Origin: Candidatus Methanodesulfokora sp.
GTDB lineage: Archaea; Korarchaeota; Korarchaeia; Korarchaeales; Korarchaeaceae
Assembly (NCBI GenBank): GCA_023269865.1
Contig: JAGDWR010000002.1
Location: forward strand, 26,576-32,522
DNA: 5,947 nt
Direction of reading: 5' to 3'
Numbering within the stretch: position 1 is the stretch's first letter; every line of letters begins with the position of its first letter. Below the pieces are notes generated by a model that was given only the letters and a program-made list of their open reading frames with translations, did no database searches and was not told where the DNA came from. Below, in pieces: positions 1 to 4,958 of the stretch. Both the position numbers and the translations under genes were made by a program.

Positions 1-1688
1 CATCTTTTGTCAACTACATAAGTAGCTTTGATCCAGATATAATATTCAGCTATGGAGCTAACAAGAGAGATTGGGATTACCTTGTCAGAAGGGCAAAGGC
101 AAATGGGATCTACCTCGATGTAGGAAGAGTGAAGTCTGAGCCTCATACGAGCGTTTATGGTCATGTATCAGTCACAGGAAGGGCCAATATAGATCTTATG
201 GATTTTGCTGAGGACTTGTATGAAGTAAAACTGAAGACCCTTGAGAATGTGGCTGAGTACCTGGGGCTTGGAAGACCTGATGATATAGAGGAGCACGAGC
301 TAAGGGAGATGAAGGAGAAGGGAGATATTGATTCAATAGCTGAGTTTTCAAGGAGAAGAGTTTATTTAATAAGGGAAATAGGGGATAAGTTCATCGAATA
401 TGCCGTTCAGCTCTCACAGATAGTTGGGCTTCCATTGGATCATGTTGCCTCAGCGGCTGTGGGATTCAGGGTCGAGTGGTTCATAATAAGGGAAGCTTTG
501 GGGAGAGGAGAGCTAATCCCGCAGAGAAAGGAGGTATCAGCTGAAACATACGTGGGAGGGATGGTCCTAAGCCCAAGACCAGGAATTCACTCCAATGTAG
601 CAGTGCTGGACTTTGCAAGCATGTATCCGAACATAATGGTTCTCAACAACATATCCCCTGACACCTACATTCCACCAGATGAGGAAGTGCCTCAGGAGGA
701 ATGCAATATTGCTCCAGAGGTCGGGCACCGCTTCAGAAAGGAACCACCTGGTCTCTACAAGGAAATCCTAAGAAAGCTATTATCAGCTAGGAAGGAGATA
801 AAAGAGGCTTTGGCAAAAGTTGAGGAGAACTCTGCTGAACACAAGCTCTTAGCTGCCAGGGAGAAAGCGATAAAAGTGATAGCAAATGCTACATACGGAT
901 ATTGTGGATGGATAGGAGCCAGATGGTACATGAAGCCTGTTGCTGAGGCCACAGCCGCGTGGGGAAGATATACAATAGGAAAAGCAATGGAGATTGCCAG
1001 AAAAATGGGGCTTGAGATAATCTATGGGGATACGGACAGCATATTTGTGAAATATGATACAGGTAAGGTGAACAAGCTGCTCGAGGAGATAAAAAGAGAA
1101 CTATCGCTTGACATAAAGCTTGAGAGGATCTTCAAGAGGATAATATTCACGGAGGCCAAGAAGAGATATGCAGGTCTTCTGGAGGATGGGACAATAGATG
1201 TCGTTGGACTTGAGTTTGTCAGGGGAGACTGGCCAAAGGTTGCTAGAGATGCTCAGAAAAAGGTAATTGAGATAGTGCTCACTGAAGAAAATGTGGAAAA
1301 TGGAATTAGAAGGGCAAAGGAGTATGTTTCAGATCTCATCTCCAAAATGAAAGCCGGTGAGATACCGTTAAAACATTACATAATATGGAAAGAAATTACC
1401 AAATCAGCTGAGGAGTACAAAGCGAGAGCTCCTCACGTCGAAGTAGCAAGGATAATGAGAGAGAAAGGATGGAGAGTTCAGCCAGGGGATAAAGTTGGTT
1501 ATGTTGTGGTGAAGGGATCTGGAAAACTGTATCAGAGATCTCTTCCTTATTTCATGGTCAGTGTGGAGGATGTTGATATAGAATACTATATTGAAAACCA
1601 GGTGATCCCAGCGGTTATGAGAGTGCTGTCCCCGCTGGGAGTGAAAGAACTTGGTGTAGCCACTGGAGGACTAGCTGATTTCTTCTAA
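1..1688 (+). CDS. Family B DNA polymerase, PolB3-like (3' part; 5' end outside window)
   Basis: Replicative-type DNA polymerase. The reading frame is open from base 3, and the GTG at 129 is an internal Val codon in conserved sequence, so the true start lies outside. In order: Exo II region (about 51-80, in YGANKRDWDYL), Exo III region (345-359, FSRRR), the YxGG linker (YVGG), motif A (609-635, DFASMYPNI), motif B (873-899, K-x3-N-x2-YG), motif C (1023-1040, YGDTDS), then the TEAKKRYAGL and GLEFVRGDW thumb-side blocks typical of archaeal PolB3. The C-terminus, TGGLADFF (1662-1685), fits a PCNA-binding PIP box with Thr where Gln is usual. All polymerase carboxylates are present. The exonuclease motifs look degraded: Exo III YxxxD reads FSRRR, and Exo II has lost its Asn and aromatic residue but keeps Asp. 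The gene converges on eS26 with a 4-bp overlap. Family assignment is secure; the PolB3 subgroup is inferred from motif resemblance. Confidence 0.95.
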   Translation, partial: SFVNYISSFDPDIIFSYGANKRDWDYLVRRAKANGIYLDVGRVKSEPHTSVYGHVSVTGRANIDLMDFAEDLYEVKLKTLENVAEYLGLGRPDDIEEHELREMKEKGDIDSIAEFSRRRVYLIREIGDKFIEYAVQLSQIVGLPLDHVASAAVGFRVEWFIIREALGRGELIPQRKEVSAETYVGGMVLSPRPGIHSNVAVLDFASMYPNIMVLNNISPDTYIPPDEEVPQEECNIAPEVGHRFRKEPPGLYKEILRKLLSARKEIKEALAKVEENSAEHKLLAAREKAIKVIANATYGYCGWIGARWYMKPVAEATAAWGRYTIGKAMEIARKMGLEIIYGDTDSIFVKYDTGKVNKLLEEIKRELSLDIKLERIFKRIIFTEAKKRYAGLLEDGTIDVVGLEFVRGDWPKVARDAQKKVIEIVLTEENVENGIRRAKEYVSDLISKMKAGEIPLKHYIIWKEITKSAEEYKARAPHVEVARIMREKGWRVQPGDKVGYVVVKGSGKLYQRSLPYFMVSVEDVDIEYYIENQVIPAVMRVLSPLGVKELGVATGGLADFF

Positions 1689-2026
1689 ATCTTTAAGAAC
1701 TTGAGAGGAATGCCGGAAGAACTTGCCTTCTTTGATCTAGCTTGCAAAGGTGCTCTTATCTTTCTATCCTCCTCCTTTCTCGGGCTGACTATCCCATAGT
1801 ACACAGCGCAGCTTACACAATAGTAGCGGGTTTCAAGTCTCTTTGAGACATATGCCCCCTTCTTCTCCAGATCCTTCGCTATAGATCCCTGCACTGGAGA
1901 TGTCCACACAGTTACTTTTATCGCTTTGTCAGCAGGCACAAGCCTATGACATTTATAGCACTGAACTGTTCTCTCATGGCCTGAGTTCTTCAGATTTCTG
2001 CCCCTGTTTTTCCTCTTCTTTGCCAA
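1685..2026 (-). CDS. rps26e: Small ribosomal subunit protein eS26
   Basis: Component of the small ribosomal subunit. In eukaryotes eS26 sits near the mRNA exit channel and the 3' end of the small-subunit rRNA. The 113 residues match the family end to end: the basic start AKKRKNRGR, then CYKC (Cys23, Cys26), the VPADKAIK block, and YYCVSCAVYYGIV (Cys70, Cys73), which completes the four-cysteine zinc site. A basic tail follows. Length is normal for an archaeal member. The start must be the TTG at 2026-2024, because the codon before it is a TAG stop and the conserved N-terminus begins immediately after. A GGGGTGAT ribosome-binding site lies just upstream. It is 81 bp downstream of ProRS on the same strand, with its own candidate TATA box, so it may be transcribed both alone and with ProRS. 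Its stop overlaps the polymerase stop. Confidence 0.96.
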   Translation of the reverse strand: MAKKRKNRGRNLKNSGHERTVQCYKCHRLVPADKAIKVTVWTSPVQGSIAKDLEKKGAYVSKRLETRYYCVSCAVYYGIVSPRKEEDRKIRAPLQARSKKASSSGIPLKFLKI

Positions 2027-2030
2027 CTAC

Positions 2031-2040
2031 ATCACCCCTT
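2031..2040 (-). promoter_or_regulatory. Shine-Dalgarno site for the TTG start of eS26
   Basis: Read on the minus strand, AAGGGGTGAT ends 4 bases before the TTG at 2026-2024. GGTGAT is complementary to the conserved 3' end of archaeal 16S rRNA. A second GGTGAT lies at 2041-2046. The ATG at 2032-2030 overlaps the GGTGAT and is followed at once by TAG, so it cannot serve as the start; the site fits the TTG. Confidence 0.7.
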
Positions 2041-2063
2041 ATCACCTTCATCTCTCCCTCCAT

Positions 2064-2071
2064 CTATTTAA
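2064..2071 (-). promoter_or_regulatory. Candidate TATA box for eS26
   Basis: On the minus strand TTAAATAG is the only clear A/T-rich TATA-like block in the 81-bp gap between ProRS and eS26. Its centre is about 41 bases from the TTG. Transcription starting about 25 bases downstream would give a short leader of roughly 15 bases containing the GGGGTGAT site. No strong purine-rich BRE precedes it, so the call is tentative. Confidence 0.4.
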
Positions 2072-2107
2072 TCATTACTGCTGTGGAAGAACTGATTTCA
2101 TCCTATC

Positions 2108-3550
2108 TTAATAGCTTCTGCCTATCCAGGCCAGATGTACTGCTTTCTCCCCGCATGATATGCATTTTTTATCCTCTTTCTCCAGTTTATTCTCCTCGTA
2201 ACCAAGCATGGAATATCCAGTTGCCTCCTCGACATCGAGAGCACATTCTTTCTTTCCGCACCATGGGAATGAGACTATCTTTCCCTCCAGTAAGTCCTTT
2301 ATGGCCCTCTTATCCTCAGTATAAGCTATTCTAGATCTGAAATAGTTCAATGCCTCTTTTCTCAGGTTATCCTCTATGCTCTTCAGTAATTCGTCTATCC
2401 TCGCATTGAGTTCCTCAAATCTCACTAAAATTCTCTCTCCAGTGTCCCTCCTGAATAGAGTGGCTGTCCTATCTTTTACCTCCCTCTCCCCGACCTCTAT
2501 TCTTACAGGCACTCCTTTTATTTCCCATTTATAGAATTTATATCCTGGCTTCTCGTCCTCTCTATCATCAAGAACAGAGCTAAATGAGGAGGAGACCGCT
2601 CTATATATCTCCTTAGCATACTCCTCTATCTCTTTTCCATGTTCCTTTGTTGGTATCGGTACAATCACCACTTTTATTGGGCTTATCCTTGGCGGCAATC
2701 TCAGCCCTTTATTATCCCCAAGTATGCCTATCACAGCTGCAAATGATCTCTCTGATATGCCAAAGCTCGTTGTGTTTACATACTTCTTGTTGCCATCCTT
2801 GTCTACATATTGAAGATTATATGTCTTGGCGAATAGATCCCCGAAGTTTATCACGCTCCCCAGCTCAAGCGCCTTTCCATCGGGCATCACTGTGATTAGA
2901 TCATAGTTGTAGCGAGCTCCTGGAAATGTATCCCAAGGAGGTGTTTTCACGACTATGTACGGAATTAGGAGCTCATCGTAGAACTTCTTGTATATTTCAA
3001 CGCCCAGTTTTATCTGTTCCTCGGCCTCCTCAAATGTTGCATGAAATGTATGACCTTCTTTGAAGAATGCTATCTCCCTCACTCTCAGCATAGGCCTCGT
3101 CGCCTTTGTCTCATACCTGTAAACAGGCACCACCTGATATATCCTTAAAGGAAGATCTGCATAGCTATTTATCCATTTAGAGAGTATTTCATACATTATG
3201 GCCTCGCTTGTCGGCCTCAGAGCAAGCCTCTCATTAAGATCGGTTAGGCCAACTCTTGTTATCCAGTATATCGTGTTTTGAAATCCCTTTATAAAGTTGA
3301 ACTCTCTTGAGAGGACCGATTCCGGCACTATAGATGGGAAGTAAACTCTTTTATGTCCTGTCTCCCTCATCAATCTCTCCATTATGTTCATTATGTTCTC
3401 CATTATGGAATAGCCGTAGGGAAGCCATACGTACATCCCCTTTACAGGATACCTATCATCAAGTATCTCAGCCTTAAAGAGGAGCTCATCAAACCATTTT
3501 GAGAAATCTATCTCCTTTTTGGTCAGCTCATATGCTTTTTTCTCTGACAT
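2108..3550 (-). CDS. proS: Prolyl-tRNA synthetase, archaeal/eukaryotic type
   Basis: Cytosolic class II synthetase that charges tRNA(Pro) with proline. At 480 residues it has the usual length of the archaeal type, without the bacterial INS editing domain. Visible blocks: motif 1 region (RYPVKGMYVWLPYG, 33-46), RPTSEA (112-117), motif 2 (VYRYETKATRPMLRVREI, 143-160, then FKEGHT), WDTFPGARY (206-214), motif 3 region (GDNKGLRLPPR, 278-288), the anticodon-binding domain (about 293-400) with WEIKGVPVRIEVG, and a C-terminal domain with Cys431, Cys436, Cys463 and Cys466, ending in the family-typical Tyr. The ATG at 3550-3548 has a strong AGGAGGAG site upstream. Two conserved spots are odd. The TSHHLGQ or TVHNLGQ loop is here SVINFGD (232-238), and the IHGD or VHGD before motif 3 is ILGD (Leu277). 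Function as ProRS is very likely; these changes are discussed in the findings. Confidence 0.96.
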   Translation of the reverse strand: MSEKKAYELTKKEIDFSKWFDELLFKAEILDDRYPVKGMYVWLPYGYSIMENIMNIMERLMRETGHKRVYFPSIVPESVLSREFNFIKGFQNTIYWITRVGLTDLNERLALRPTSEAIMYEILSKWINSYADLPLRIYQVVPVYRYETKATRPMLRVREIAFFKEGHTFHATFEEAEEQIKLGVEIYKKFYDELLIPYIVVKTPPWDTFPGARYNYDLITVMPDGKALELGSVINFGDLFAKTYNLQYVDKDGNKKYVNTTSFGISERSFAAVIGILGDNKGLRLPPRISPIKVVIVPIPTKEHGKEIEEYAKEIYRAVSSSFSSVLDDREDEKPGYKFYKWEIKGVPVRIEVGEREVKDRTATLFRRDTGERILVRFEELNARIDELLKSIEDNLRKEALNYFRSRIAYTEDKRAIKDLLEGKIVSFPWCGKKECALDVEEATGYSMLGYEENKLEKEDKKCISCGEKAVHLAWIGRSY

Positions 3551-3555
3551 GAGCT

Positions 3556-3563
3556 CTCCTCCT
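3556..3563 (-). promoter_or_regulatory. Shine-Dalgarno site for ProRS
   Basis: On the minus strand AGGAGGAG ends 5 bases before the ATG at 3550. It is the strongest ribosome-binding site in the window and fixes the ProRS start. Confidence 0.8.
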
Positions 3564-3588
3564 AGTCCACCTGTTTGGAAGATTAGCT

Positions 3589-3606
3589 CTTTTTAACCTT
3601 TTTGTT
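3589..3606 (-). promoter_or_regulatory. Candidate BRE/TATA promoter for ProRS
   Basis: Read on the minus strand, the A-rich AACAAAAAGG (3606-3597) runs into TTAAAAAG (3596-3589), the layout of an archaeal BRE plus TATA box. A start about 25 bases downstream, near 3567, would leave a leader of about 17 bases beginning just before the AGGAGGAG site. This suggests ProRS has its own promoter, although the TtuA-like gene ends only 71 bp upstream on the same strand. Confidence 0.6.
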
Positions 3607-3621
3607 CTATATTAGTAAAAT

Positions 3622-4269
3622 TTATTGAATTATTCTTTCATAGGAATGGTATATATTGTACAGAGCTCCAGGGGTATCGTCCTCGAGCTCCCAAACCAGC
3701 TTTAAATAGGGATTTTCAGCCATCTTCACGCCCCAAGCAATTCCTAATTCCCTCGAGATTACCTCTACATAAGGGGATACTACATTTTCCATCTCCTCTC
3801 CTGCTATCACAAGCCTTCCTCTTTTGAGGAGGAGATCTGGATATCCCGTATCGCAATATCTAAAGAAGATTGCGATTAGATCATCCAGAAAAATAGGAAG
3901 CACAATTTTTGTGCTTTGTTTATTGTGCTTTCTGATGATATATGGCACATCGGAGTATTCTACTGGAGATTCAAGCTTCAGAATTTCGAGAGAGACCTCA
4001 GGAAAATTGCTTTCTATATTTTCCAATACTTGGAATGCTGGTTCATCTATCTCCCTCCCAAGGGAGATGAAAAGTATTTTATCATCTCTTTCAAGCAATT
4101 TCAGCTTCCCTATTGTCTTTCTAACCTTAATTATTATTGATTTTCTCAAACATTGTTCACAAAGGCTTTCTCCAGAGTATCTCCTCGTATACACTGCTTC
4201 TCTTGCCTTGCACATTGTGCACAGCATTGTTCTTATACTTGAGTTGACCTTGCTGATAAATGCTTCCAT
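3622..4269 (-). CDS. Degenerate TtuA/Ncs6-like (PP-loop) protein, probably not an active ATPase
   Basis: I recognise the fold family but not a named gene. Active TtuA/Ncs6 proteins adenylate a tRNA uridine and insert sulfur. Here the N-terminus has the family's zinc finger (CTMC at 17-20, CEQC at 37-40, with RRYSGESLC between), then the family-like stretch VRKTIGKLKLLERDDKILFIS. Where the ATP-binding SGGKDS should follow, the sequence reads SLGREI (69-74, bases 4048-4065). FLDDL (127-131) matches the later family LDD motif, and VVSPYVEVISRELGIAWG (163-180) matches the family's K-PL-E--EKE-A-Y helix region. The catalytic Cys pair and the C-terminal zinc finger are absent; at 215 residues it is about a third shorter than TtuA. 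The frame is intact, so it looks like a maintained non-catalytic paralogue rather than a pseudogene. The ATG at 4269 is preferred because a TATA box lies about 25 bases upstream; Met15 (4227) is the alternative. Confidence 0.75.
   Translation of the reverse strand: MEAFISKVNSSIRTMLCTMCKAREAVYTRRYSGESLCEQCLRKSIIIKVRKTIGKLKLLERDDKILFISLGREIDEPAFQVLENIESNFPEVSLEILKLESPVEYSDVPYIIRKHNKQSTKIVLPIFLDDLIAIFFRYCDTGYPDLLLKRGRLVIAGEEMENVVSPYVEVISRELGIAWGVKMAENPYLKLVWELEDDTPGALYNIYHSYERIIQ
3898..3931. repeat. Three copies of AAGCACAA: one inverted pair plus a direct copy
   Basis: On the + strand AAGCACAA (3898-3905) is separated by TTT from its exact reverse complement TTGTGCTT (3909-3916), giving an 8-bp stem with a 3-base loop. 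A second TTGTGCTT follows at 3923-3930 (both copies extend to TTGTGCTTT) and could form a competing stem with a 17-base loop. The whole lies inside the TtuA-like gene, in codons around Lys114-Leu124. It may be chance in A/T-rich coding sequence. Confidence 0.6.
4231..4240 (+). promoter_or_regulatory. Candidate TATA box for the nucleotidyltransferase gene
   Basis: TCTTATACTT on the + strand is centred about 24-25 bases before the ATG at 4260, the distance expected between a TATA box and the transcription start. No ribosome-binding site lies in between, so a leaderless transcript starting at or next to the ATG is the simplest reading. The box lies within the 5' coding part of the divergent TtuA-like gene. 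Confidence 0.45.
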
Positions 4270-4958
4270 TCGAGCCAGAGGTTCATGTAGTATATGATAA
4301 GGAGCATTGGGATCTCCTCAAAATGAAAAGAGAGATAGCCTTGAGATTCATGGGTAGACTGCTCAGTTTTGGGATAAAATCCTATGTATACGGAAGCGTT
4401 GCAAGAGGAGATGTAAGAAAAGCCAGCGACATTGATATAATCGTGCTTGAGCCTGTTATGCCTTTCTCATCTGTGGAGAGAATATTAGCTGAGCTAGGCG
4501 ATCCGGTTAGAAGGGAGATAGTTCAGGCAACCCCAAGAAGCACGCCTAAGTTCTACATACATTATGAGGACATGGTGACAGTTTCCTTTCCCCTTTGCCA
4601 TCTGGCAGAGAAAGAAAGCTTTTTCTACATGTTTGGTGGCATGAATGACCTTAGAGATATTAAGAGAAGGGTTCCAGGAGTAAATAAGAAGTTGATGTTG
4701 ATATATCCTGTTGAGGAAGGTCATGCATCGATAGGAGTAGTTGGGAGGGAGGCCCTTGTTGCTAGAATTCTATCAATACCAGTTAAAGTTGTGGAGGAGA
4801 GAGTTAGGGTGTTGAGGAGAAGGGTGGAAGTGGGGACAACTGGTCTATATCTTAGATACCATCTTGATGCAGGGGAGAATCTTGAGGAGGCCATTTTGAG
4901 GTTATCTAGGGCAAAGAAGGGATTTTTCAGGAAGATGAGATCTTCAGGACTTATTTAA
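4260..4958 (+). CDS. Predicted nucleotidyltransferase, archaeal COG1665-like family
   Basis: Cytosolic protein of the Pol-beta nucleotidyltransferase superfamily. The signature is GSVARGD with SDIDIIV (Gly45-Ser46, Asp57, Asp59), the metal-binding DxD of that fold. The remainder resembles a conserved archaeal family of unknown function that I associate with COG1665: N-terminal LPFEPEVHVVYDKEHWDLL, QATPRSTPK, a VSFPL strand, a FGGMNDL segment, VPGVNK, EEGHASIGVVGREA, and a C-terminal helical part with RVRVLRRRVEVGTTG. The 232-residue length is consistent. The start at 4260 is supported by the family-like N-terminus. No substrate can be assigned; nucleotide transfer to RNA or protein is possible but unproven. 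It diverges from the TtuA-like gene with a 10-bp overlap and converges on Pelota with a 4-bp overlap. The superfamily call is firm; the COG number is from memory. Confidence 0.85.
   Translation: MLPFEPEVHVVYDKEHWDLLKMKREIALRFMGRLLSFGIKSYVYGSVARGDVRKASDIDIIVLEPVMPFSSVERILAELGDPVRREIVQATPRSTPKFYIHYEDMVTVSFPLCHLAEKESFFYMFGGMNDLRDIKRRVPGVNKKLMLIYPVEEGHASIGVVGREALVARILSIPVKVVEERVRVLRRRVEVGTTGLYLRYHLDAGENLEEAILRLSRAKKGFFRKMRSSGLI
4291..4297 (-). promoter_or_regulatory. Candidate TATA box for the TtuA-like gene
   Basis: On the minus strand TCATATA (within TTATCATATACT) is centred about 25 bases before the ATG at 4269, the right spacing for a leaderless transcript. No ribosome-binding site precedes that ATG. 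The box lies inside the first codons of the divergent nucleotidyltransferase gene, mirroring the arrangement on the other strand. Confidence 0.45.

Noticed and set aside
129..131. GTG at 129 as the start of the polymerase
   Set aside because: Conserved exonuclease-domain sequence continues in frame upstream to base 3, so this codon is internal.
1974..2063. 29-codon minus-strand ORF (MEGEMKVIRGDVVG...) overlapping the eS26 start in another frame
   Set aside because: No ribosome-binding site; its ATG lies directly beside the candidate TATA box, so it would be upstream of the transcript start, and most of it overlaps eS26 coding sequence.
1900..2334. 144-codon open frame on the + strand spanning the eS26 and ProRS ends
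   Set aside because: It lies antisense to two secure genes and the intergenic gap; its Ser/Leu/Pro-rich composition is that of an antisense shadow and no motif is visible.
3441..3500. TTGATGA-like minus-strand sequence considered as the C box of a C/D box guide RNA
   Set aside because: The first base is not a purine, no D box lies in the right order and spacing, and it sits within ProRS coding sequence.
4225..4227. Met15 of the TtuA-like protein as its start, which would put the zinc finger right at the N-terminus as is usual in the family
   Set aside because: Not excluded, but no TATA box or ribosome-binding site sits at a suitable distance, whereas the ATG at 4269 has a well-placed TATA-like block.
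3824..4297. 157-codon open frame on the + strand opposite the TtuA-like gene
   Set aside because: Antisense to a gene with a recognisable zinc finger and family blocks; no motifs and no start signals of its own.
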